Assembly: GCA_041687455.1 (NCBI GenBank) | Contig: JAWLBY010000001.1 | Location: forward strand, 124,001 to 188,000 | Reading direction: 5' to 3' | DNA from: JAWLBY01 sp041687455 | GTDB lineage: Bacteria; Pseudomonadota; Gammaproteobacteria; Xanthomonadales; Xanthomonadaceae | Length of the DNA: 64,000 bases | In this document: positions 17,689 to 27,099 of the stretch, piece by piece | Layout of the letters: each line of letters starts with the position of its first letter | How positions within the stretch are numbered: position 1 is the first letter of the stretch | Made by a program: the position numbers and the translations under genes | The notes under the pieces: model-generated | Told to the model about the DNA's origin: nothing | The model's input: the letters and a program-made list of their open reading frames with translations, nothing else | Databases searched by the model: none

Positions 17689-17827
17689 TTGCGATGCTCC
17701 GGATGGCGGTGCCGCATGCGTTAATGGGGAACATGCGGCCCCGCTTGGCTCAATGTTGCAACGACTGCCCCATGCAGCCGCGCCGGTCCGGCGCAATCGA
17801 AGTTTCCTGCTCGAGCGTGACTCTGCA

Positions 17828-20245
17828 ATGCGCAACAACACTCCGGTAACCGGACGAGAAATCGAACTCCGCGATGGCCAGACCATCGTGTCGCGAACCA
17901 ACCTGTCGGGCGTGATCGAAGAGGTCAACCGCAGCTTCGTCGAGATCAGCGGCTTCACCGAAGCCGAGCTGATCGGGCAACCGCACAACATCATCCGCCA
18001 CCCGGACATGCCGCCGGCGCTGTTCGCCGACCTGTGGGCGACGCTGAAGGCCGGTCGGCCGTGGGTCGGCATGGTCAAGAATCGCTGCAAGAACGGCGAC
18101 CACTACTGGGTGCATGCCAACGCGACGCCGATCCGCGAGGACGGCAAGGTCGTCGGCTTCATGTCGGTCCGGCGCAAGGCCTCGCGGCAGGCGATCGCGG
18201 CGGCCGAAGCCTGCTACGCCCGCATCCGTGAAGGTCGGGTCGGTGCGTTCGAGGTCGTCAACGGCCAGGTCGTGCCGCCGCGCTGGTCGCACCGGCTGAA
18301 TCCGCTGTGGCGGCTGCCGCTGAATGTCCGGCTGCTGATGTTCGGCGGTTTCGGCATCGGCCTGGCCGGCCTGCTGATGGAGCTGGCACTCGCCGGCAGC
18401 GGGCGTGGCCTGCTGTGGCCGATGCTGTTGGCCGGACTTGGGTTCGTCGCCTACTCGGCGTTCTGGCTGTCGCGCGACGTGGTCGGCCGGCTGCACGAGG
18501 CAACCCGGCTGTTCGACCACATCGCCGACAACCGTTTCGATACGACGATCGATGTTTCCCGCGACGACGAGGTCGGTCGCGTCATGCTCGGTCTGAAGTC
18601 GATGCAGATCCGTATCGGCTACTCGGTCGAGGAGGCGCAACTGCGGGCCGAGGAGATGGCCCGCGTGCAGAGCGGGCTCGATTTCACCGATGCCAGCCTG
18701 ATGATGCTCGGCCCGGACCTCAGGATCATCTACGGCAACCGCGCACTGCTGACGCTGCTGCAGCAATCGGAGGCCGAATTGCGCCGGGCGCTGCCGCAGT
18801 TCTCCTGCACGTCGCTGGTCGGCTGCGGTTTCGACGCGTTCTTCGAGCGGCCGGCCGAACGCCGCAAGCAGTTCGCCGAACTGCGGACCACCCACAAGGA
18901 AACGATCCGCTACGGCGCACTGACCTTCGACCTGACGATCAACCCGATCGTGCACAGCGACCGCACACTGCTCGGCCATGTCGTCGAATGGCACGACCGG
19001 ACCGCCGAGCTGCTGATCGAGAACGAGATCAACGACGTGGTCCGCGCCGCCGCAGCGGGCGATTTCTCGCGCCGGATCGGCAACGCCGGCAAGCACGGCT
19101 TCGTGCTGACGCTGGCACAGGGCATCGATGCACTGCTGGCCAGCACCGCCGACAGCCTGAGCGACCTGCAGGGCGTGCTCGCGGCACTGGCCGAAGGCGA
19201 CCTGACCCGCCGGATCACCCGCGAATACTCCGGCGTGCTGGCGCAGATGAAGCACGACACCAACCGCAGCATCGAGTCTCTGGCCGAGATCATCTCGCAG
19301 ATCCAGCAGTCCGCCCTTACCATCGACCGCGCGACCGCCGAGATAGCCAGCGGCAACGCCGATCTGTCGCAGCGCAGCGAGCAGCAGGCCGCCAATCTCG
19401 AGGAAACCGCCTCGTCGATGGAGGAACTGACCTCGACGGTCCGGCAGAACGCCGACAATGCCCGGCAGGCGCGCGAACTGGCCCGCAGTGCAACCACGGT
19501 CGCGACCCGCGGCGGCGAAGTGGTCGGCGACGTCGTTTCGACGATGGACGCGATCAGCGCGGCGTCGCGCAAGATCGAGGACATCATCGGCGTCATCGAC
19601 GGCATCGCGTTCCAGACCAACATCCTGGCGCTGAACGCCGCGGTCGAAGCCGCCCGCGCCGGCGAGCAGGGGCGCGGCTTCGCGGTAGTTGCCGCCGAAG
19701 TCCGCTCGCTGGCCGGTCGTTCGGCCGATGCCGCGAAGGAGATCAAGGCACTGATCACGCGCTCGGTCGAGACGGTCGCGAGCGGCTCGACGCTGGTCAG
19801 GCAGGCCGGCACGACGATGCACGAGATCGTCGGCTCGGTCGAACGGGTCAACGAGCTGATGGGCGAGATCGCTGCCGCCAGCGACGAGCAGGCCTCCGGC
19901 GTCGATCTGGTCAGCCAGACCATCATGCAGCTCGACGAAGCCACCCAGCAGAACGCCGCACTGGTCGAGGAAGCGTCGGCCGCGGCCATTTCGCTCGAGG
20001 AACAGGCCGGCGAACTGACTGCATCGATCGCCCGTTTCCGGTTCGATGCCAGCGACGCCGCACCACCTGCGGCACACCGCGGCGGAACTGGCGGCGGACG
20101 CACGCGGCGGCATGCCGTGGCCGAGCCGATGCCAGTCGTGCGGGCCCGCCCCGCCCGGCCGGTCGCTTCGACCGATCAGGCCACGCGGAGTCTGCCCAGC
20201 GCTGCGATCAGCGACACCGAAGCGCATCATTGGGACGAGTTCTGA
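17828..20245 (+). CDS. Aer-like PAS methyl-accepting transducer
   Basis: Transducer of 805 residues from the ATG at 17828. The N-terminal PAS domain starts RNNTPVTGREIELRDGQTIV, as in Aer redox sensors, and has NIIRHPDMPPALFADLW, the segment linked to flavin binding. Two close membrane segments (about 155-215) follow, then HAMP, a second PAS-like region, another HAMP-like region and the signalling domain with GIAFQTNILALNAAVEAARA. The C-terminus HHWDEF resembles the NWETF tether for CheR/CheB. An in-frame ATG at 17753 would add 25 residues not found in Aer proteins. Confidence 0.9.
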   Translation: MRNNTPVTGREIELRDGQTIVSRTNLSGVIEEVNRSFVEISGFTEAELIGQPHNIIRHPDMPPALFADLWATLKAGRPWVGMVKNRCKNGDHYWVHANATPIREDGKVVGFMSVRRKASRQAIAAAEACYARIREGRVGAFEVVNGQVVPPRWSHRLNPLWRLPLNVRLLMFGGFGIGLAGLLMELALAGSGRGLLWPMLLAGLGFVAYSAFWLSRDVVGRLHEATRLFDHIADNRFDTTIDVSRDDEVGRVMLGLKSMQIRIGYSVEEAQLRAEEMARVQSGLDFTDASLMMLGPDLRIIYGNRALLTLLQQSEAELRRALPQFSCTSLVGCGFDAFFERPAERRKQFAELRTTHKETIRYGALTFDLTINPIVHSDRTLLGHVVEWHDRTAELLIENEINDVVRAAAAGDFSRRIGNAGKHGFVLTLAQGIDALLASTADSLSDLQGVLAALAEGDLTRRITREYSGVLAQMKHDTNRSIESLAEIISQIQQSALTIDRATAEIASGNADLSQRSEQQAANLEETASSMEELTSTVRQNADNARQARELARSATTVATRGGEVVGDVVSTMDAISAASRKIEDIIGVIDGIAFQTNILALNAAVEAARAGEQGRGFAVVAAEVRSLAGRSADAAKEIKALITRSVETVASGSTLVRQAGTTMHEIVGSVERVNELMGEIAAASDEQASGVDLVSQTIMQLDEATQQNAALVEEASAAAISLEEQAGELTASIARFRFDASDAAPPAAHRGGTGGGRTRRHAVAEPMPVVRARPARPVASTDQATRSLPSAAISDTEAHHWDEF

Positions 20246-20379
20246 TCGTGACCGACCGCCCCGGCAAGCGTCCGGCACTCGACCGGGACGGCGGGGTTTT
20301 GTAGGGTGGCAGCGGGGACGGCCGGCAGACAGGATCGGTCCGGTCGACGCGGCACTCGAACCACAGGGGGTTCGATGGC

Positions 20380-22608
20380 ATGAAGTTCAGACAACTGCTC
20401 CTGACCCTCGGCGCCGCCGGCATTCTCGGCAGCGTCGCGATGGGTCTGCTCGGCTTCTACAGTCAGGCGCGCCTGTCAGGGGCTGCGAACAACCTGTCGG
20501 TCGCTGCCGAGGCCTCGCAGAACCAGCAGAACGCGGTGGTCATGCACGCCGGCCTGCGCGCCGACACGCTCGACTCGATGGTCGCCTCATTCCTCGCCGA
20601 CCCGGCCGCCGGCATCCGCATCGAGGAGTCGATAAAGACCCATTCGGACGGATTGCGCGCCGCGCTGGCCGCCAATCGCTCGCTGCCGCTCGGTGAACAG
20701 ATCCACGGCGAGATCGACACGCTGCTGGCCGACGCCGGCCCGGTCGATCATTTCTCCGAGCAGGCACGGACGATCTTCCAGATCGCCACCGAAGAGGATC
20801 CGTATTCGGCGACCAGCGTGATGCCGGTGTTCCAGCTAGCCTACGACGACGTCGACCAGCGGCTGACCGCGCTCAGCGCGAAGATCGAGGCGTTCCAGCA
20901 GGCGCAGGAAGCGGACATCGGCGCCGCACGGCGGTTTGTCACGATCGCGCAGCTTGCCGGCCTCGTACTGATCGGCATCGGGCTGCTGTTGCTGGCGCTG
21001 CGGATCGTCGGCCAGGTCATGGGCCAGCTCGGCGGCGACCCGGCCTACGCCGCCGAAGTGGTCCGGCGGATCGCCGCCGGCCAGCTCGACCGCGAGGTAG
21101 AGGTGGGATCGAACCGCGCGTCGCTGCTCGGCGACATGCGCCGGCTGCAGACCGAACTGAAGGAATTCATCGCCGCGCAGATCGCGCTCGGCCAGCGCTT
21201 CGCCGCCGGCGACACCGACCAGCGTCTCGACGCAGCGCGTTTCCCCGGGGCCTATGGCGAGATGGCAGCGGCGGTCAATGCGATCGCCGACCGGCTGATC
21301 TCGGTGCAGCAGCGGATCGTCGACGTGATCGGGACCTACGCCCGTGGCGATTTCCGCGCCGACATGGATCGGCTGCCCGGTCGCCAGGCCGGCATCACCG
21401 CGGCGATGGACGAGGTCAAGGCCAAGTTGACCGCCATCAAGGACGACATCCTGCGACTGTCCGACGGTGCCGGACGTGGGGACTTCTCGGCACGCGGTGA
21501 TGCGTCACGCTTCGAATTCGATTTCCGCGAAATGATCAGCGGCCTGAACCGGCTGATGGAGCAGGCCGACGCCGGGCTGTCCGACGTCGGCCGGCTGCTC
21601 GACAGCCTGGCGCGCGGCGACCTGAGCCAGAGCATCACCGACCATTACGACGGCGCGTTCGGCACGCTCGCTGCCGATGCCAACGCGACCGTCCGGCAAC
21701 TGACCGCGATCATCGAGCGGATCAAGATCACCACCGAGGCGATCCAGAGCGCCGCCTCCGAGATCGCCGCCGGCAACGCCGACCTGTCGACCCGCACCGA
21801 GCAACAGGCAGCCAATCTCGAGGAAACCGCATCCTCGATGGAAGAGCTGACCTCGACCGTCAGGCAGAACGCCGAGAATTCCCGCCAGGCACGCCAGCTC
21901 GCAGTCGGCGCGGCCGAAGTCGCGGCGCGCGGCGGCGAAGTGGTCGGCCAGGTCGTCACGACGATGGAAGGCATCACCGCGTCGTCGCGCAAGATCGGCG
22001 ACATCATCGGTGTGATCGACGGCATCGCGTTCCAGACCAACATCCTGGCCCTGAACGCCGCGGTCGAAGCGGCACGCGCCGGCGAGCAGGGTCGGGGCTT
22101 CGCGGTGGTCGCGGCCGAAGTCCGCTCGCTCGCGCAGCGCTCGGCCGAGGCGGCCAAGGAGATCAAGCACCTGATTGCCGAATCGGTCGGCACCGTGGAA
22201 GCCGGCGCAGTGCTGGTGCAGGATGCCGGCCGGACGATGGACGAGATCGTCAAGTCGGTGCGCCGGGTGACCGACATCATGGGCGAGATCGCCGCTGCCA
22301 GCGACGAGCAGAGCCAGGGCATCGAGCAGGTCAACCACACCGTCGTGCAGATGGACGAAGTCACCCAGCAGAATGCTGCGTTGGTCGAGCAGGCCTCGGC
22401 GGCCGCCGCGGCGCTTGCCGAGCAGGCCGACGGGCTGGCCTCGGCGGTGTCGGCGTTCCGGCTGGTCGCCGGCGACGACGGCGATGACGGCGATGACGAT
22501 GACTGGGCGTCGCCGCAGGACGACGGCGACCACCGGGCTGACAACGGCGATTTCGATTTCGGCGACGATGCCCGATTCGAGGACGAATCCTCCGAGGTCG
22601 ATTCATGA
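20380..22608 (+). CDS. methyl-accepting transducer with serial HAMP, acidic tail
   Basis: Membrane transducer of 742 residues. A first membrane segment lies at residues 7-27, a periplasmic helical sensor region extends to about 185, and a second segment lies near 190-210. Several HAMP-like units follow in series (about 210-450; note the repeated GDF, GDL and GDT turns), then the signalling domain with GIAFQTNILALNAAVEAARA. The last 45 residues are very acidic (GDDGDDGDDDDW) and lack the W-x-x-F tether seen in its two neighbours. AGGGGG at 20365-20370 supports the start. Confidence 0.92.
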   Translation: MKFRQLLLTLGAAGILGSVAMGLLGFYSQARLSGAANNLSVAAEASQNQQNAVVMHAGLRADTLDSMVASFLADPAAGIRIEESIKTHSDGLRAALAANRSLPLGEQIHGEIDTLLADAGPVDHFSEQARTIFQIATEEDPYSATSVMPVFQLAYDDVDQRLTALSAKIEAFQQAQEADIGAARRFVTIAQLAGLVLIGIGLLLLALRIVGQVMGQLGGDPAYAAEVVRRIAAGQLDREVEVGSNRASLLGDMRRLQTELKEFIAAQIALGQRFAAGDTDQRLDAARFPGAYGEMAAAVNAIADRLISVQQRIVDVIGTYARGDFRADMDRLPGRQAGITAAMDEVKAKLTAIKDDILRLSDGAGRGDFSARGDASRFEFDFREMISGLNRLMEQADAGLSDVGRLLDSLARGDLSQSITDHYDGAFGTLAADANATVRQLTAIIERIKITTEAIQSAASEIAAGNADLSTRTEQQAANLEETASSMEELTSTVRQNAENSRQARQLAVGAAEVAARGGEVVGQVVTTMEGITASSRKIGDIIGVIDGIAFQTNILALNAAVEAARAGEQGRGFAVVAAEVRSLAQRSAEAAKEIKHLIAESVGTVEAGAVLVQDAGRTMDEIVKSVRRVTDIMGEIAAASDEQSQGIEQVNHTVVQMDEVTQQNAALVEQASAAAAALAEQADGLASAVSAFRLVAGDDGDDGDDDDWASPQDDGDHRADNGDFDFGDDARFEDESSEVDS

Positions 22609-22633
22609 CCCCGCCATGGAGCGCGCAACAACG

Positions 22634-23146
22634 ATGAGCAGTTCACTGGTGCAGTCGACCGGCGCTATCGCCACGTCCGACATGCAGATTTCGGATGCCG
22701 ACGAGATCCTCACCTTCACGCTCGGCGCCGAAGAGTATGGCGTCGACATCCTGAAAGTGCAGGAGATCCGCGGCTACGACTCGGTGACACGACTGCCGGA
22801 TTCCCCGGCCTGGATCAAGGGCGTGATCAACCTGCGCGGAACCATCGTGCCGGTGGTCGACCTGCGGATCCGGTTCAAGCTCGGCGAGGCAAGCTACGAC
22901 GCGTTCACGGTGATGATCATCCTGAACCTCAACGGGCGGGTGGTCGGCATCGTCGTCGACAGCGTCTCCGACGTGACCCATCTGGCCGCCGAGCAGATCC
23001 GTCCGGCGCCGGAACTGGGCATGGCGATCGACACGCGCTTCATCAACGGCATCGGCACGCTCGACGGCCGCATGCTGATCCTGCTCGACATCGAGCGGAT
23101 GATGCTGAGCCGCGAAATGGCGCTGGTCGACGTCGACGTCCATTGA
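22634..23146 (+). CDS. cheW: chemotaxis coupling protein CheW (first of two)
   Basis: Adaptor between transducers and CheA. The 170-residue protein has the CheW core with VDILKVQEIRGYDSVTRLPD, IKGVINLRGTIVPVVDLR and VDSVSDVTHL. It is closely related to the second CheW at 26590, with the two sharing long identical blocks, so duplication together with the adjacent transducer is likely. An in-frame ATG at 22616 would add six residues; GGAG at 22618-22621 favours the later start at 22634. Confidence 0.93.
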   Translation: MSSSLVQSTGAIATSDMQISDADEILTFTLGAEEYGVDILKVQEIRGYDSVTRLPDSPAWIKGVINLRGTIVPVVDLRIRFKLGEASYDAFTVMIILNLNGRVVGIVVDSVSDVTHLAAEQIRPAPELGMAIDTRFINGIGTLDGRMLILLDIERMMLSREMALVDVDVH

Positions 23147-23328
23147 CATGAACTGCGTCACATATGGCCTGCCGTCCGTCGCCTGCTTCGGCCGATCCTC
23201 GGTCGTCGCCGTCCCGGTTCGACGCAACACGCGCGCTCGTTTCAGAATGCTCTGCTTCGCGGCCGCGGCCGCGCGAGCCGCTCCGGCGTTCGCGCAGTCT
23301 CCATTCGCATCAACACACAGGTAAAGAA

Positions 23329-23700
23329 ATGAAACATCTGGCACCCCTGCTGTTCACGGCCGGGCTCGCGTTCGCGGGCAGCGCCACTGCCAATGGCCCA
23401 ACCATCGGCCCCGACAACGCACAGAGTTTCATCGGCAAGGATGCGATCGTCTGCGGCAAGGTCGAAAGCGCGCGCTACAACGAAAACTCCGACGGCCAGC
23501 CGACCTTCATGCATTTCGGCGGCGCATTTCCGCGACACAAGTTCTCGGTCCGCATCGATGGCGCCAACCGCGACAAGTTCTCGCCGCCGCCGGAGGAGAT
23601 GATCGGCCAGATGGTCTGCGTCGGCGGCCGTATCGGCCGTGCGGCCGGCAACCGCCCGGAAACCAAGATCGAAGACCCGGACTCGCTGAAGGTCCTGTAA
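23329..23700 (+). CDS. secreted small OB-fold protein
   Basis: A 123-residue protein with a clear signal peptide (MKHLAPLLFTAGLAFAGSATA). The mature part has KDAIVCGKVESARYNENSDG, then PTFMHFGGAFPRHKFSVRI, and a final basic/acidic stretch. This pattern (V-C-G-K-V, P-T-F, YP-x-x-x-F-x-V-x-I) resembles small OB-fold domains often annotated as DNA-binding or nuclease-associated. The assignment is by eye. Its place between cheW and a transducer inside a chemosensory cluster is unusual. A periplasmic ligand-binding role for the adjacent transducer is possible but purely inferred. Confidence 0.7.
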   Translation: MKHLAPLLFTAGLAFAGSATANGPTIGPDNAQSFIGKDAIVCGKVESARYNENSDGQPTFMHFGGAFPRHKFSVRIDGANRDKFSPPPEEMIGQMVCVGGRIGRAAGNRPETKIEDPDSLKVL

Positions 23701-23761
23701 GCCCGATTCCTGCCCCTCCCCTCGTTCCGCTCCGCCGCCCGCGCCCCACCAGGATCGCCTC

Positions 23762-26548
23762 ATGAACTGGATCAACAATCTCAAGATCGCGCCGAAACTG
23801 ATGCTGGCGTTCGCATTGGTGCTGTCGCTGGCGGCGATTCTGGGATGGTCGGCCTACCGCGGCCTGTCGACCGTCAACGCCGTGACGGTCGACCTGGCCG
23901 AAAACAAGTTCTCGGGCGTGGAACTGGCCAGCGCGCTGCGTGCCGACATCGGCGAATTCCGCGTGCAGCAGGACCGCGTGCTGATGAAGGCCAGCGAGGC
24001 GGTCAAGGCCGAGGCGCGCAGCCGGATCGAGGATCTGCGCGGCGAGATCGACACAACCTGGGGCCGCTACTCGGCAGTGGCCGCGACCACCGACGGCGAG
24101 CAGGCGGTCCGGGCGAGCTTCGGCGAGGCCTGGGACCAGATCAAGCAGAACCACACCGAAGTCAGCGAGCTGGTCGATCTGGAGTTTCCCGAAGATGCGA
24201 TCGACATGCACCTCGGCGACGGCAACAGCGCCTACCACACCGCAACCGCCGCGCTCGACAACCTGATCCGGATCAAGGCCGAGGAAGTCACCGCCGCCAA
24301 GCAGGCTGCCGCCGGCGCCTACTCCAGCTCGACCAATGCGATGTGGACCGTTCTGGCGATCAGCATCGTGATCGGGCTGGTGCTGGCGTGGGTCGTCGCC
24401 CGCGGCATCAGTCGCGGCATGCAGCAGGCGGTACGGATCGCCACCGAAGTCGCCAACGGCAAGCTGGACGGACGGATCGCGCTCGGTCGCACCGACGAAC
24501 TCGGCGAGCTCAACTCGGCGATGGCGCGGATGCAGCGCGACCTGCGCGAACGGATCGAGTCCGAACGTCGTGTCGCGGAAGAAAACCTGCGCATCCGCAA
24601 CGCGCTCGACGATGCCAGCGTCGCGGTCATGATCACCGACGTCGAACGGCGCATCGTGTTCACCAACCAGACCTTGAGCGAGTTGTTCGACACGCTTGCC
24701 GACGAGTTCCGCAAGGCGCGCCCCGACTTCGCCGCCGACCGCCTGGCCGGTGCGACGCTGGACTGCTTCGACATGGTGCCGGCGCTGAGCGCCGGGCGGA
24801 TGGAGCAGCTCACCGATACCGACATGTCGCAGGTGCAGATCGGCGACGTGCATTTTGCGATCGCAGCCAGCCCGGTACTCGATGCCGACGGCAACAAGGC
24901 CGGCTACGTGATCGAGTGGGTCGACCGCACGCAGGACGTCCGCGTGGAGCAGGAAATCACCCGGATCGTCAGTGCCGCCGCGGCCGGCGACTTCTCGGTC
25001 CGCGCCACGACCGACAGCAAGAAGGGCTTCGCGCTGGTGCTGGCGAACAACCTCAACTCGCTGCTCGCCGCCACCGCCGAAGGCATCGACGAGGTCGTGC
25101 GCGTTCTGTCGGCGCTGGCCCAGGGCGACCTGACGCAGACGATCGATCGTGACTTCCAGGGCGTGCTCGGCCGGATGAAGAACGACACCAACCAGACCGT
25201 CGCGCAGCTCACCGACATCATCGAGCGGATCAAGGAAGCGACCGAGGCGATCAACACCGCCGCCGGCGAGATCGCTTCGGGCAATGCCGACCTGTCGAGC
25301 CGCACCGAACAGCAGGCCGCCAACCTCGAGGAAACTGCCTCGTCGATGGAGGAGCTGACCTCGACGGTCAAGCAGAACGCCGAGAACTCGCGGCAGGCGC
25401 GCCAGCTCGCCGTCGGTGCCGCCGAAGTCGCGGCCAAGGGTGGCGAAGTGGTCGGCGAAGTCGTCACCACGATGGACGCGATCACCGCCTCGTCGCGGAA
25501 GATCGAGGACATCATCGGCGTCATCGACGGCATCGCGTTCCAGACCAACATCCTGGCGCTGAACGCCGCAGTCGAAGCCGCCCGCGCCGGCGAACAGGGT
25601 CGCGGCTTCGCGGTGGTCGCCGCCGAAGTGCGTTCGCTGGCCCAGCGTTCGGCCGATGCCGCCAAGGAGATCAAGCACCTGATCGCCGAATCGGTCGGCA
25701 CGGTCGAGACCGGCGCATCGCTGGTGCACCAGGCCGGCAAGACGATGGACGACATCGTCAACTCGGTGAAGCGGGTCACCGACATCATGAGCGAGATCGC
25801 CGCGGCCAGCGACGAGCAGAGCCAGGGCATCGAGCAGGTCAACCACACCATCGTGCAGATGGACGAGGTCACCCAGCAGAATGCCGCGCTGGTCGAGGAA
25901 GCGACTGCCGCGGCGCGGGCGATGGAGGAGCAGGCCGGCGGGCTGGCCGACGCTGTCGCAGTGTTCAGGCTCGCCGGTGCTTCGCATGAAGCGTCTGGCG
26001 CGCGCGGCAACGGCAGGGCCGAGGATACGATCACGAACTTCGACGACATGATCCTCGCGCACAAGCGCTGGAAGGAACGGCTGCTGGCGTTCACGGACGG
26101 CGATGGCGAACACCTGGTCGCCGCCGAGGTGGCCGCCGACGACCGCTGTGCGCTCGGCAAGTGGATCCACGGCAAGGGTGCCAAGCTGAGCGGCGACGCT
26201 GGCTACCAGGCGCTGAAGAAGGACCATGCCGCGTTCCACCGTTGTGCCGCTGAAGTGGTCGGTTGCGCCGAGCGCGGCGACCAGGCCGGCGCGAAGAAGT
26301 TGATTGCCGGCGAGCTCTCGCAACTGACGACTCGGGTGGTCGGCGCGATCGGCCAGCTACGCAGGGATTTCCCGGCCGGCGGCAACGGCAGCGTCCGCGC
26401 GACGCCCCCGCGCCCGGCAGCGAGGCCCGTTGTCGCGGCGCCGACCGCCCGGCCAGTTGCGGCCTCGGCCAGATCGGCACGCCCCGCCGCGCCGGCGCGC
26501 ACGTCGGTCGCCGCGGCAGCGGAAGAGCATCACTGGGAAGAGTTCTGA
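23762..26548 (+). CDS. methyl-accepting transducer with C-terminal CZB domain
   Basis: Membrane transducer, 928 residues. N-terminal four-helix sensor domain between membrane segments at about 10-30 and 190-215, HAMP, PAS (about 280-400), a further HAMP-like region, then the signalling domain with GIAFQTNILALNAAVEAARA. After it comes a CZB domain with AHKRW, CALGKWIHG and HAAFH, the His/Cys zinc ligands known for the family, followed by an Ala/Pro/Arg linker and HHWEEF, a CheR/CheB-tether-like end. CZB domains sense zinc or hypochlorite in characterised bacteria. Confidence 0.92.
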   Translation: MNWINNLKIAPKLMLAFALVLSLAAILGWSAYRGLSTVNAVTVDLAENKFSGVELASALRADIGEFRVQQDRVLMKASEAVKAEARSRIEDLRGEIDTTWGRYSAVAATTDGEQAVRASFGEAWDQIKQNHTEVSELVDLEFPEDAIDMHLGDGNSAYHTATAALDNLIRIKAEEVTAAKQAAAGAYSSSTNAMWTVLAISIVIGLVLAWVVARGISRGMQQAVRIATEVANGKLDGRIALGRTDELGELNSAMARMQRDLRERIESERRVAEENLRIRNALDDASVAVMITDVERRIVFTNQTLSELFDTLADEFRKARPDFAADRLAGATLDCFDMVPALSAGRMEQLTDTDMSQVQIGDVHFAIAASPVLDADGNKAGYVIEWVDRTQDVRVEQEITRIVSAAAAGDFSVRATTDSKKGFALVLANNLNSLLAATAEGIDEVVRVLSALAQGDLTQTIDRDFQGVLGRMKNDTNQTVAQLTDIIERIKEATEAINTAAGEIASGNADLSSRTEQQAANLEETASSMEELTSTVKQNAENSRQARQLAVGAAEVAAKGGEVVGEVVTTMDAITASSRKIEDIIGVIDGIAFQTNILALNAAVEAARAGEQGRGFAVVAAEVRSLAQRSADAAKEIKHLIAESVGTVETGASLVHQAGKTMDDIVNSVKRVTDIMSEIAAASDEQSQGIEQVNHTIVQMDEVTQQNAALVEEATAAARAMEEQAGGLADAVAVFRLAGASHEASGARGNGRAEDTITNFDDMILAHKRWKERLLAFTDGDGEHLVAAEVAADDRCALGKWIHGKGAKLSGDAGYQALKKDHAAFHRCAAEVVGCAERGDQAGAKKLIAGELSQLTTRVVGAIGQLRRDFPAGGNGSVRATPPRPAARPVVAAPTARPVAASARSARPAAPARTSVAAAAEEHHWEEF

Positions 26549-26589
26549 TCGCATCAGCGCCGCCCGTCAACACACGCAGGAACACGCCG

Positions 26590-27099
26590 ATGAGCCGCAA
26601 TACCGCCATACAGGTCGCCGATGAAACCGTGCCGCCGCCGGCTTCGGCGTCCGGCGAATACCTGACCTTCGCGCTCGGCGAGCAGCTCTACGGCGTCGAC
26701 ATCCTGAAGGTGCAGGAAATCCGCGGCTACGACGGAGTGACGCGGATACCGAACACGCCCGACCACATCAAGGGCGTGATCAACCTGCGCGGCACGATCG
26801 TTCCGGTGCTCGACCTGCGGATCAAGTTCAGGCTCGGCGATGCGAGCTACGACAGTTTCACCGTCATGATCATCCTGAACCTGGCGGATCGGGTGGTCGG
26901 CGCCGTCGTCGACAGCGTGTCGGACGTGATCCACCTGACCGCCGACCAGGTCCGCTCGCCGCCGCGCCTCGGCTCAGGCGTCGATGCGCGCTATCTGGTC
27001 GGGGTCGGCGTGGTCGAAAAGCACATGGTGCTGCTGATCGACATCGAGCGCCTGCTCGGCAGTGACGAGCTGGCCCTGCTCGACAGCGTGGTCGCCTGA
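26590..27099 (+). CDS. cheW: chemotaxis coupling protein CheW (second of two)
   Basis: CheW adaptor of 169 residues with VDILKVQEIRGYDGVTRIPN, IKGVINLRGTIVPVLDLR and VDSVSDVIHLTADQV. It is about 70% alike to the first CheW by eye. AGGAA at 26578-26582 gives a spacing of 7 nt to the ATG. It follows the CZB transducer by 41 nt. A 789-nt stretch without a recognised gene separates it from cheR, so this may be the end of one transcript. Confidence 0.93.
   Translation: MSRNTAIQVADETVPPPASASGEYLTFALGEQLYGVDILKVQEIRGYDGVTRIPNTPDHIKGVINLRGTIVPVLDLRIKFRLGDASYDSFTVMIILNLADRVVGAVVDSVSDVIHLTADQVRSPPRLGSGVDARYLVGVGVVEKHMVLLIDIERLLGSDELALLDSVVA

Noticed and set aside
17743..17760. Sigma-54-like element TTGGCTCAATGTTGCA before the Aer-like transducer
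   Set aside because: Only 9 nt separate the GG and GC pairs, while sigma-54 promoters need 10.
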